Shown: positions 39,884 to 48,302 of the stretch, in pieces
Numbering within the stretch: the stretch's first letter is position 1
Layout of the letters: the number at the start of each line of letters is the position of its first letter
Source of the DNA: Prevotella communis
Lineage (GTDB): Bacteria; Bacteroidota; Bacteroidia; Bacteroidales; Bacteroidaceae
Direction: 5' to 3'
Length of the DNA: 64,000 nucleotides
NCBI RefSeq assembly: GCF_022024115.1
Contig: NZ_CP091792.1
Location: 2,852,001-2,916,000, forward strand
Notes under the pieces: model-generated
The model's input: only the letters and a program-made list of their open reading frames with translations
Databases searched by the model: none
Told to the model about the DNA's origin: nothing
Position numbers and translations under genes: made by a program

Positions 39884-42766
39884 ATGAAAAAGAAACTATT
39901 ACTCCTATCGCTGCTCATGACCATCATGTCAACAATGCTGGCGCAGAACGCCATCGTGACCACCCACTGGCCACTGAACAAGTCTATAAAAGACCTGGCG
40001 GTGGGCTCAACGGCCTACAATAGCGCCACGGCCTCAACCACGACCTGCGAGGGCACGGACGTGAAGCAGATGCTGGAGACAAGCGTCACCTTTGGTTCGA
40101 AACTGGCATTCCAGGCCACGATAACGCCTCAGAGCTACGCCACGAAAGAGGTGACGGGACTGCAACTGCTGCGCTTCAAGGTGCAGGGTGCCGCTGACGG
40201 CAGCAATGACTACGGCATGATACTTCAGATCAAGCCCAATACCACCGACCTGACCTACGTGCCTACGAAGGTGGGGGTGAGTGTGGCATCGTGGGTAAAG
40301 AACAGCAGCCCTGCCTTCGAGATACTACTGCTGAAACTGAATGCGGCAGGCGAGGTGACGCAGACATACGAGCTGGGTAAGGTAAACAGTCACAGCGACA
40401 TAGACGCCAACTACGACGATGCATCGTTTGACGTGCCCGCAACAGCCACGGCCAGCAATGATGCCTGGCAGGTGGTGGTACGTATGGCGCAGGGCTATGC
40501 TAACGGCAAGAACCTGGCGATGGGCAACGTGACGCTGACGGGCACGGCCACGGTAGGTGGCAGCGTGCAACTGAGCACGTTTACGGCAACGGTAGTACCT
40601 GAGGGTGCCGGTACGGTGTCGCCTGCCCAGACATCCGTTGTCACAGGCGATAACGTCAGTTGTACGGCAACGCCCAACATCGGTTATGCCTTCGAGGGTT
40701 GGTATATTAATAATGTACAGGTAGGTACGGACAATCCCCACCTGTTTACCATCAGCAGCGATACTCAGGCAGAGGCCCGTTTCACGAAGTTGGAAGAGGC
40801 CACGCTGACCTATGGCACCGACATGCCTGCGATGGGCAGCGTGAGCATCAGCGACAAGGGCGATAACGGCAAGTATAACGCAGGAACGGTACTGACGCTC
40901 ACGGCAAAGGCCAACAAAGGACACTACTTCGTACGTTGGGAGGACGGCAATGGTAATGTGCTGTCAACCAGCGCACAATACACCTTCACGCTGAATACGG
41001 ATATGACCATCAAGGCCGTGTTTGCCATGGTGGACAACTACCGTGCAGACCTCATCGCCTTCCCCGGTGCCGAGGGCTATGGCAAATATACCACAGGCGG
41101 ACGCATGACAGACAACAGAGGGGCAAAGGTGTATTACGTGACACGCACGGACGACTGTTCGGACGATGCACTGGTGGAAGGCACGCTGCGCTGGGCCCTG
41201 CGTACAGGCGACGACACGCCACGCACCATTCTGTTCCGCACCTGCGGCACCATCTATCTGACGTCGAAACTATCCGTGAATCACCCCAACGTGACCATAG
41301 CCGGTCAGACGGCACCTGGCGGTGGTATCTGCATTGCCGGCTACCAGATGAAACTGACACAGCCCAACATCATCATCCGTCATATCCGCTTCCGTGCCGG
41401 CGACCTGGCAGCTACGAGCATGTCGCCACTCGATGTGGAGAACGTGCATCATATCGTGCTGGACCACTGTTCGTTCTCATGGTCTATGGAGGAGAACCTG
41501 ACGCTCTACGACACAGACTCCACCACGATGCAATGGTGTATCTCGGCCGAGGGCCTGTACTATTCCAAGAATGTGAAGGGCGAGCGCTCGTATGCCATGC
41601 AATGGGGTGGCGAGCACGGCACGATGCACCACTGTCTGGTGAGCAGCTGCATCAGTCGCTCCCCCCGTTTCAATGGTGTGAGAAACCAGGCAAAGCCCCT
41701 GGAGCACGACCTGCACGTGGATAATGAGTTTGCCAACAACGTGATATTCAACTGGGGTAACCACAACTCCATACACGGTGGCGAGAACGCCTCGGCCGAC
41801 GAGTCGTCGTACGACCGCGTCTATATGATCAACAACTACTACCGTCCCGGTCCTGCCACCTATAGTGGGGCAGCCGCCAAGCGCTATTTCGTATCGGCAT
41901 CGGGCGATAACATCAACCTGGTGGGCGAGTGGTATCTCTCGGGCAACAAGTTTGAACTGAGCAGCAGATGGGCGCCAAACGGCTCTATCTGGAGTAACAC
42001 GGAACTGCAGAAGGTGAACAATGACAACTACTACGGATTCACGTCAGACTATGCCTCACGCGCCATGAATTTCTGGTCGGTATCACCCTCACAGACACTG
42101 GCCGACAAAGCCCTGCTGCATGAACTGCCTTACGCCCTCAGCGGCATGACCTACGAGACGGCCGACGAGGCCTACCGTCAGGTGACGCAGAAAGCAGGTG
42201 CCTCCCTACCCCGCTATGACGAGGTGGACGAACGCTTGTTGGCCGAGGCAGCCGGCACTCGTCAGCCACAGTATCACGGCAGCACCTTTGAGAGTGAGAA
42301 GAAGCCAGGCACGATGATTACACCTGCTGCAGGCATCATCAACTCGCCTGCCGACATCACGCTGTCGCGCTATGATGAGTTCTACGCCAAGGACGAGGCC
42401 ACAGGACAGACCATCAAGACACAGATGTGGCCCTGGATGGGTATGGAGGAAGGCGAACAACTGATGCAGGATACAGACCTGGACGGCATGCCGGATGAGT
42501 ACGAGAAGAGCGCAGGACTGAATCCCAATGACGCATCGGATGGCTACAAGCTCACAGAGAGCGGCTACTCAAACCTGGAGATATTCCTCAACGGCGTGGC
42601 CGATGGCACGATAGACCTGAAGCCCTATAAGATGACGGGCATCCGTACGCCTCAGAAAGACAGCAACGAAGGGGCTATATACAATTTGCGGGGGCAACGA
42701 CTGTTGCACCCGCATAAAGGTATAAACATCCTGAATGGAAGGAAATATCTGGCAGAGGACCGCTAA
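39884..42766 (+). CDS. Secreted multidomain pectate lyase, PL1-like
   Basis: A 960-residue protein. A signal peptide (1-20) is followed by a domain of unknown type (about 30-230) and two InlB-type beta-repeats (about 235-300 and 305-383; GAGTVSPAQT, GYAFEGWYIN, GHYFVRWEDG). A parallel beta-helix lyase domain starts at LIAFPGAEGYG (390) with GTLRWALRT, NVTIAGQTAPGGG, NIIIRHIRFR and VLDHCSFSWS. The calcium-loop segment DTDLDGMPDEYE follows near 862. The C-terminal IYNLRGQRLLHPHKGINILN is the tail common on secreted Prevotella proteins. It would cleave polygalacturonate outside the cell. No SusC/D genes adjoin. Confidence 0.85.
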   Translation: MKKKLLLLSLLMTIMSTMLAQNAIVTTHWPLNKSIKDLAVGSTAYNSATASTTTCEGTDVKQMLETSVTFGSKLAFQATITPQSYATKEVTGLQLLRFKVQGAADGSNDYGMILQIKPNTTDLTYVPTKVGVSVASWVKNSSPAFEILLLKLNAAGEVTQTYELGKVNSHSDIDANYDDASFDVPATATASNDAWQVVVRMAQGYANGKNLAMGNVTLTGTATVGGSVQLSTFTATVVPEGAGTVSPAQTSVVTGDNVSCTATPNIGYAFEGWYINNVQVGTDNPHLFTISSDTQAEARFTKLEEATLTYGTDMPAMGSVSISDKGDNGKYNAGTVLTLTAKANKGHYFVRWEDGNGNVLSTSAQYTFTLNTDMTIKAVFAMVDNYRADLIAFPGAEGYGKYTTGGRMTDNRGAKVYYVTRTDDCSDDALVEGTLRWALRTGDDTPRTILFRTCGTIYLTSKLSVNHPNVTIAGQTAPGGGICIAGYQMKLTQPNIIIRHIRFRAGDLAATSMSPLDVENVHHIVLDHCSFSWSMEENLTLYDTDSTTMQWCISAEGLYYSKNVKGERSYAMQWGGEHGTMHHCLVSSCISRSPRFNGVRNQAKPLEHDLHVDNEFANNVIFNWGNHNSIHGGENASADESSYDRVYMINNYYRPGPATYSGAAAKRYFVSASGDNINLVGEWYLSGNKFELSSRWAPNGSIWSNTELQKVNNDNYYGFTSDYASRAMNFWSVSPSQTLADKALLHELPYALSGMTYETADEAYRQVTQKAGASLPRYDEVDERLLAEAAGTRQPQYHGSTFESEKKPGTMITPAAGIINSPADITLSRYDEFYAKDEATGQTIKTQMWPWMGMEEGEQLMQDTDLDGMPDEYEKSAGLNPNDASDGYKLTESGYSNLEIFLNGVADGTIDLKPYKMTGIRTPQKDSNEGAIYNLRGQRLLHPHKGINILNGRKYLAEDR

Positions 42767-42783
42767 ACGGCTCCTCTTTTTTT
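42754..42783. terminator. Terminator between the lyase gene and era
   Basis: AGAGGACCG and CGG(C)TCCTCT pair around CTAAA, followed by seven T. It overlaps the lyase stop codon and, on the other strand, touches the end of era. Confidence 0.65.
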
Positions 42784-43666
42784 ATTCTGGGTTATAACCG
42801 AAGTTATCGAGCTCACGCTGCGATGAGCGCCAGTCCTTGTCCACTTTGACAAAGACCTCCAGGAAGATGTGCTTGTCGAAGAACTTCTCAAGGGCCTTAC
42901 GGGCTTCGGTGCATACCTTCTTGAGTGCCACACCCTGATGACCGATGATGATACCCTTCTGGGAGTCGCGCTCTACGTAGATGACGGCATTGATATGAAT
43001 CTGACGGTCGTCCTCCTTGAAGCGCTCCACGACAACCTCAACGGAATAAGGAATCTCCTTGTCATAGAACAGCAGGATTTTCTCACGGATAATCTCGCTC
43101 ACAAAGAAGCGGGCAGGCTTGTCGGTGAGCTGGTCCTTATCAAAGAAGGCAGGACTCTCAGGCAGCAGTTCCTCGATACGTTTCAGGATAAGGTCCGTGC
43201 CAAACTTATTCTTGGCAGAGATAGGCAGGATCTCGGCGTTAGGCAGCAACGAATGCCATTTGTCGACGATAGCCCCAAGCGTCTTCTGATCGCTCTCATC
43301 AATCTTATTAATAAGCAGCAGCACAGGAATGGTCATCTTCTGCACCTTCTCAAGGAACTCCATATTCTTCTCGGGGTTCTCCACCACATCCGTGACATAA
43401 AGCAGCACGTCGGCATCGGCCAGCGCACTCTCACTGAATGCCAGCATCGACTCCTGTAACTTGTAGTTGGGTTTCAGCACACCCGGGGTATCACTGAACA
43501 CAATCTGCATATCATCGGTATTCACAATACCCATGATACGGTGACGCGTGGTCTGCGCCTTGAACGTAGCGATAGAGATACGCTCGCCCACCAGTTGATT
43601 CATCAGTGTACTCTTACCCACGTTGGGGTTGCCTACGATATTTACAAATCCTGCCTTATGTTTCAT
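42782..43666 (-). CDS. era: GTPase Era
   Basis: A 294-residue ribosome-assembly GTPase that binds the 3' end of 16S RNA. G1 GNPNVGKST, G3 DTPG, G4 NKID, and a C-terminal KH domain with VIYVERDSQKGIIIGHQGVALKK are all present. The ATG at 43666 (MKHKAGFVNIVG) fits the family N-terminus; the 22 upstream in-frame codons do not. In Bacteroidetes era commonly follows fabH; here an esterase gene lies between them. Confidence 0.92.
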   Translation of the reverse strand: MKHKAGFVNIVGNPNVGKSTLMNQLVGERISIATFKAQTTRHRIMGIVNTDDMQIVFSDTPGVLKPNYKLQESMLAFSESALADADVLLYVTDVVENPEKNMEFLEKVQKMTIPVLLLINKIDESDQKTLGAIVDKWHSLLPNAEILPISAKNKFGTDLILKRIEELLPESPAFFDKDQLTDKPARFFVSEIIREKILLFYDKEIPYSVEVVVERFKEDDRQIHINAVIYVERDSQKGIIIGHQGVALKKVCTEARKALEKFFDKHIFLEVFVKVDKDWRSSQRELDNFGYNPE

Positions 43667-43761
43667 GTGTTTTTTATTTGATGCTGCAAATTTCGGCATT
43701 TTTATCGAGACTGCCAAATATTTGAGACACAAAAAAGAAAAGGAGTAAAAGAGCTATTGTC

Positions 43762-43805
43762 TTAACTCCTTAACTCCTTTAACTCCTCTAACTCCTCTAA
43801 CTCCT
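43762..43805. repeat. 9-bp tandem repeat TAACTCCTC
   Basis: About five imperfect units of TAACTCCTN between the esterase and era genes. It is one of several unrelated short tandem repeats found in spacers of this window. Confidence 0.65.
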
Positions 43806-43812
43806 TCGTTCC

Positions 43813-45066
43813 TTATTTAAATATGAGCTGTGCAAACTGATAGAGGCTGCGACGCCAGGTGTGCCACTCGTGGGCTGTTCCGGGAGACTCGTAGCCAACG
43901 GCATTCATGCCAAGTTCATCATGAATCTTCTTTGCGGCCTCCTCGCAACCCATGTTCTCCTTGCCACCACCACTCATAAAGAGCAGTTTGACATTCTTGG
44001 CAAAGCCTTCAGAGTTCTTCACCTGCTCCACGTTCCATGCACCACTGCTGAATGACCCCACATAGGCGAACTTATCAGGATTGGCAAGGGTTATCTCGCG
44101 TGCCTGCATACCACCCATAGAAAGACCGGCATAGGCACGATGCTGAGGATCGGCAATCACACGATAGTTCTTCTCTACCATAGGAATGATATCATTGAAG
44201 AGCACATTCTTGAAGCCCTCTGAGAAACCACCGAAGCCACCGAAACCGCCACGACGGGGACCTGCCTGACCGGGAGCACCCTGACGACGCTGGCCCTGAG
44301 GAGCGGCACCACCCTGTGGACGCTGTGGACGAGGACCGCCAAAGCCACCCTGCTCACCAGGACGACGAGCATTCAGGCCGTTGTCCATCACGATGATGCA
44401 AGGCACAGCCTTCTTCTCTGCGATGAGGTTATCCAGGATTTGAGCGGTATGTCCCTGCTCGGCCCATCCGTACTCGTTCTCACCCATACCGTGCTGCAGA
44501 TACAGCACAGGGAATTTCTTGGTGGGATTGGTGTAATACTCTGCGGGCAGATATACATGGCAACGGCGCATCTTCTCTGTATAGGTTGACCAATAGAACA
44601 CCTCGCTCACAGAGCCCTGCGGCACGTTCTTCACCTGCCAGAAATCCTGGTCGGCAGAAGGAACCTCGATACCACTGCCCCAACGGCTGGCGCCATAGTA
44701 ATAGAGGCTGGCAGGATCGGGCACTGAGGCGCCGTCGATATTCAACTGATAATAGTGGAAGCCTTCGTCCTGAGGTTCTGATGTACCGGTCCACAGACCG
44801 TTCTCGTCCTTGGTCATCTCGTAGATCTTGCCTGCGATGTCGAGGCCTACGAACTTGGCATTAGGTGCCATGATCTGCGCACGGACCTGACGCTTGGAAT
44901 TCACTGCAGGGAACTGCTTGTTTTCCTGATTACTGATAGCAGGCTTGAAGTCTTCAACCTCTGCCTTTACTGAAGGTACTACGGGATTTCCACGTTGAGC
45001 ACCGAACTGTGCTGATGCCGTCATAGATGTAAGGGCAACAGCTGCTAATAAAAAGAATTGTTTCAT
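43813..45066 (-). CDS. Secreted CE1-type esterase with glycine/arginine-rich insertion
   Basis: A 417-residue protein: signal peptide (1-19), an Ig-like E-set domain (about 55-150), then an alpha/beta-hydrolase of the esterase D/feruloyl esterase type. KKFPVLYLQHGMGENE (oxyanion region), the nucleophile in GLSMGGMQ and the catalytic His in AHEWHTWRR are visible. Such enzymes remove acetyl or feruloyl groups from plant polysaccharides. Between IVMDNGLNAR and EGFKNVLF lies a roughly 45-residue Gly/Gln/Arg/Pro-rich stretch (about 238-283) that is unusual inside a catalytic domain. It interrupts the fabH-era neighbourhood. Confidence 0.85.
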   Translation of the reverse strand: MKQFFLLAAVALTSMTASAQFGAQRGNPVVPSVKAEVEDFKPAISNQENKQFPAVNSKRQVRAQIMAPNAKFVGLDIAGKIYEMTKDENGLWTGTSEPQDEGFHYYQLNIDGASVPDPASLYYYGASRWGSGIEVPSADQDFWQVKNVPQGSVSEVFYWSTYTEKMRRCHVYLPAEYYTNPTKKFPVLYLQHGMGENEYGWAEQGHTAQILDNLIAEKKAVPCIIVMDNGLNARRPGEQGGFGGPRPQRPQGGAAPQGQRRQGAPGQAGPRRGGFGGFGGFSEGFKNVLFNDIIPMVEKNYRVIADPQHRAYAGLSMGGMQAREITLANPDKFAYVGSFSSGAWNVEQVKNSEGFAKNVKLLFMSGGGKENMGCEEAAKKIHDELGMNAVGYESPGTAHEWHTWRRSLYQFAQLIFK

Positions 45067-45190
45067 AGGTTATATTGAAATTTTGGTTGGGTTTACATAT
45101 TCCGATTGTATTGACGTAGCAAAAAGGGAAAAGATAAAACGCGGCGGGCGTTGTTATGAAAGATTAACAATTAGCCTTAAACACAAAAAA

Positions 45191-45222
45191 AGCGAAGCAC
45201 CACAAGATACTTCGCCTTTTTT
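45191..45222 (-). terminator. Terminator of the yceD-rpmF-fabH operon
   Basis: GCGAAG and CTTCGC pair around a 12-base loop; read leftward the stem is followed by seven T. It lies just after the fabH stop. Confidence 0.75.
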
Positions 45223-45239
45223 ATCTGATAAAAATCTTT

Positions 45240-46241
45240 TTACTTGCCATCGTATGCCCAACGCAGGTAGTTGGCTCCGTGAACGAAACCAGCACCAAAC
45301 GCTGTCATAATGATGTTATCGCCCTTCTTCAGTCGAGGTTCATACTCCCAAAGTGCGAGGGGAATAGTAGCAGCTGAGGTGTTACCGTAATGCTCGATAT
45401 TCACCATCACCTGCTCCATAGGCATCTCCAAGCGCCTTGCTACTGCCTCGATGATACGCATGTTAGCCTGGTGAGGAACAACCCAGTTGATGTTGTCCTT
45501 GTTCAGACCATTGCGCTCGGCAATAAGAGCACAGTCGTCGCTCATATTGGTCACTGCATAGCGGAACACGGTACGACCCTCCTGATAGGTGTAGTGCATA
45601 CGGTGGTCAACGGTGAAGTGACTTGCGGGACTCACTGAACCACCTGCCTTCATATGGAGGAAGGGCAAGCCCTGTCCATCGGTACGCAGATAGGAATCCA
45701 TCAGTCCGACGTTCTCCTCTTCTGTGGCCTCAAGCATCACGGCAGCTGCACCATCACCAAAAAGTGGACAGGTGTTGCGATCCTTGTAGTCGGTAGCCGA
45801 CGACATCTTGTCGGCACCAATCAGGATAATCTTCTTGTAGCGACCACTCTGAATCATTGAAGACGCTACATCGAGGGAATACAGGAAGCCACAGCAAGCT
45901 GCCCAGAAATCGAATGCCATAGCATTCTTCAGGCCCAGCTTACCAATAACAATACTTGCGGTAGAAGGGAAGTGATAGTCGGCTGTTGATGTTGCAACGA
46001 TAACCGCATCGATAGAATCGGGATCAGCTCCCGTCTTCTGCATCAACTGCTTGGCAGCCTTGCGCGCCATATAGGAAGTGCCGAGACCCTCTTCTGTGAG
46101 GATTCGGCGCTCCTTGATTCCGACACGCGTCATAATCCATTCATCGTTGGTGTCGACCATGCGTGACAATTCCTCATTGGTAAGGACATAGTCAGGTACG
46201 TAGCCTCCAACGCCGGTGATGATCGCGTTAATCTTTCCCAT
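45240..46241 (-). CDS. fabH: 3-oxoacyl-ACP synthase III
   Basis: A 333-residue condensing enzyme that starts fatty-acid synthesis from acyl-CoA and malonyl-ACP. The triad is visible: C116 in FWAACCGF, His in VPHQANMRI and Asn in [10 protein letters not shown]. The ATG overlaps the rpmF stop by one base (TAATG), so the genes are coupled. The length is normal for the family. Confidence 0.94.
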   Translation of the reverse strand: MGKINAIITGVGGYVPDYVLTNEELSRMVDTNDEWIMTRVGIKERRILTEEGLGTSYMARKAAKQLMQKTGADPDSIDAVIVATSTADYHFPSTASIVIGKLGLKNAMAFDFWAACCGFLYSLDVASSMIQSGRYKKIILIGADKMSSATDYKDRNTCPLFGDGAAAVMLEATEEENVGLMDSYLRTDGQGLPFLHMKAGGSVSPASHFTVDHRMHYTYQEGRTVFRYAVTNMSDDCALIAERNGLNKDNINWVVPHQANMRIIEAVARRLEMPMEQVMVNIEHYGNTSAATIPLALWEYEPRLKKGDNIIMTAFGAGFVHGANYLRWAYDGK

Positions 46242-46432
46242 TACTCAGCAACCTCTTCGTTCATCTTGATAGCAACCTTGCCGCGATAGTAACCGCAGGT
46301 GGGGCATACAGTGTGATACACATAGTAAGCGCCACAGTTGGGGCATACAGCCAGCGTAGGTGCTACTGCCTTATCGTGAGTACGACGCTTGGCAGTACGA
46401 GTGTTTGATTGTCTTCTTTTAGGATGTGCCAT
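46241..46432 (-). CDS. rpmF: Ribosomal protein L32
   Basis: A 63-residue basic protein starting [20 protein letters not shown], with the zinc-binding pattern [20 protein letters not shown]. It lies between yceD and fabH, the classic order linking ribosome and lipid synthesis. Confidence 0.96.
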   Translation of the reverse strand: MAHPKRRQSNTRTAKRRTHDKAVAPTLAVCPNCGAYYVYHTVCPTCGYYRGKVAIKMNEEVAE

Positions 46433-46489
46433 AATGTATTACTATTTTAAAATTTACAATTTATAATTTCATGTGCGGGAGCAAACTAT

Positions 46490-47026
46490 TCACTCTTCAC
46501 TTTTCTCTTTTAACTTCAAAAGTGCACTCCATCGGGGGTCTATCTCCTTTGCGTCCGCATCACTGCTTCGGGCAGCCGAATGCTCTTCAAGCACTCGCAT
46601 CATAGCATCGTTACAATCGCCAGGTTGATGAACGTGCTGGATGGGTACCGCCAGTGCTATAGACTCGTAGATGAACCAAGCCGCCTTGAAAACACCCTCG
46701 TTCTCATCAACGGTGATGATATCATCTTCCTCGTTGTATTCGCTTCCGAGCTTCACCACCAGACGGAGGTCGGCCCCGATGGGCTGGTCCATCATATCCA
46801 GGCAGCGATCGCAGGGGATGCGAACTGTGCCGTCAGTATGCAGTTGAAGCTCATAAAAGCCGGTTGCCTTGCGTATAGACCCCGACACATGCAACGAGCC
46901 ACCTTGCAACTGAGCACCTTCGAGCGACTCAAAGAATTGGTCGTCCAACTCCCACGAGAGAGGGGTTACCTCGTCCGTAAGTGCCTTTAAATCAATATCA
47001 AATCGCTCTAAGTAACACATATACAC
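46490..47026 (-). CDS. YceD/DUF177 family protein
   Basis: A 178-residue acidic protein with IPCDRCLDMMDQPI near residue 73, the conserved CxxC of DUF177, and QPGDCNDAMMRVL near the C-terminus. The family is nearly always next to rpmF and is linked to 23S rRNA metabolism in some organisms. A TAACTTTG -7 box lies upstream at 47040-47047. Confidence 0.85.
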   Translation of the reverse strand: MYMCYLERFDIDLKALTDEVTPLSWELDDQFFESLEGAQLQGGSLHVSGSIRKATGFYELQLHTDGTVRIPCDRCLDMMDQPIGADLRLVVKLGSEYNEEDDIITVDENEGVFKAAWFIYESIALAVPIQHVHQPGDCNDAMMRVLEEHSAARSSDADAKEIDPRWSALLKLKEKSEE

Positions 47027-47112
47027 TTTTTTAGCGGGTGCAAAGTTACCACTTTTTTTTCGAATACGCTCATTTTTTCTTCATTTTCTTGTATTTTTTC
47101 ATTAAAATTACG

Positions 47113-47120
47113 TATTTTTG
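47113..47120 (+). promoter_or_regulatory. -7 box of the 47162 kinase gene
   Basis: TATTTTTG, with CTTG 21 bases upstream as a near-consensus -33 box. Confidence 0.5.
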
Positions 47121-47161
47121 CCGAGAATTCTGAACGACATTCTCCAAAAAAGAACGTAAAA

Positions 47162-48295
47162 ATGCAGTGGACGGAAAAAACTAGGCGGATAAAAAACTGG
47201 CTGGTGGTGGTCGCTATCTTAATAGCGGTGGCCGCCCTTTTAGCCTCTAGATACCTGGTGCGCGACCTGCAGCGCGAGGAACAAGGAAAGATGGAGGTAT
47301 GGGCAAAGGCGATGGAAGCCCTGAACCAGGAAGACGAGATGACCTACCTGATGCTGGTGACACAGGTGATGGAGAGCAACAACACGATTCCCGTCATTGT
47401 GCTCGACTCGAAAGACCAGGTGATGGACTACCGTAATATTGAAGATACAGCCAACGTCAAGGAGTATGCGATGCGGATGAAGTTGTCGGGCAACGTCATC
47501 AGGATTGAACTGGACGGCGACTACCAGCAGGTGTGCTACGACGAGTCTATCATGCTGAAGCGCCTGACGTACTACCCCTATTGGGCACTAGCCATTGTGA
47601 TGGTGTTTGCCCTCGTCGCCGTTTTTGCCATTCTGGCAGCTAAGCGTGCAGAGCAGAACAAGGTTTGGGTGGGCCTTTCCAAGGAGACTGCCCACCAGCT
47701 TGGCACCCCTATCTCCAGTCTGATGGCATGGGTAGAGGTACTCAAAGAGAGTTATCCCAATGATGCGCTGATACCTGAGATGGCCAAAGACGTGAAGCGA
47801 CTGGAGCGGATAGCTGAGCGCTTCTCGAAAATCGGCTCTTTGCCAGAGCCCATAGAGACATCCCTAAACGAAGTGCTGGACCGCGTGATAGAATATATGG
47901 ACAAGCGCACGTCGCAGAAAGTGAGCATCAAAGGCCATTATCCCGACCATGCCGTCATGGTGAAGATCAATGCATCACTCTTTGAGTGGGTTATCGAGAA
48001 CCTGTGCAAGAATGCCGTGGATGCCATGGAGGGTGGCGCCGGCAAGATAGACCTGTGGCTGCTTGAGGAGGACGATATCGTGGCCGTGGAGGTTGTTGAC
48101 ACGGGCAAAGGTATCAAGAAAAAAGATATCAAGAATGTGTTCCGTCCTGGTTTCACGACAAAGAAGCGCGGATGGGGTTTAGGGCTCTCACTGGCCAAGC
48201 GTATTGTGGAGGAATATCACAAAGGACATATCTACGTCAAGTCATCAGAACAGGGCCGGGGCACCACCTTCCGTATCGAGTTGAAGAAGGCCTGA
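47162..48295 (+). CDS. Membrane sensor histidine kinase, orphan
   Basis: A 377-residue kinase with two membrane helices (about 13-31 and 139-161) flanking a sensor region of about 105 residues. The H-box is KETAHQLGTPISSLMAW, the TAHxLxTP variant common in Bacteroidetes. The ATPase domain shows ENLCKNAVDAM, DTGKGI and WGLGLSLAKRI. No response regulator is adjacent. Its downstream neighbour converges on it with only 7 bp between them, so they are not one operon. Confidence 0.87.
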   Translation: MQWTEKTRRIKNWLVVVAILIAVAALLASRYLVRDLQREEQGKMEVWAKAMEALNQEDEMTYLMLVTQVMESNNTIPVIVLDSKDQVMDYRNIEDTANVKEYAMRMKLSGNVIRIELDGDYQQVCYDESIMLKRLTYYPYWALAIVMVFALVAVFAILAAKRAEQNKVWVGLSKETAHQLGTPISSLMAWVEVLKESYPNDALIPEMAKDVKRLERIAERFSKIGSLPEPIETSLNEVLDRVIEYMDKRTSQKVSIKGHYPDHAVMVKINASLFEWVIENLCKNAVDAMEGGAGKIDLWLLEEDDIVAVEVVDTGKGIKKKDIKNVFRPGFTTKKRGWGLGLSLAKRIVEEYHKGHIYVKSSEQGRGTTFRIELKKA

Positions 48296-48302
48296 CAATC
48301 AT

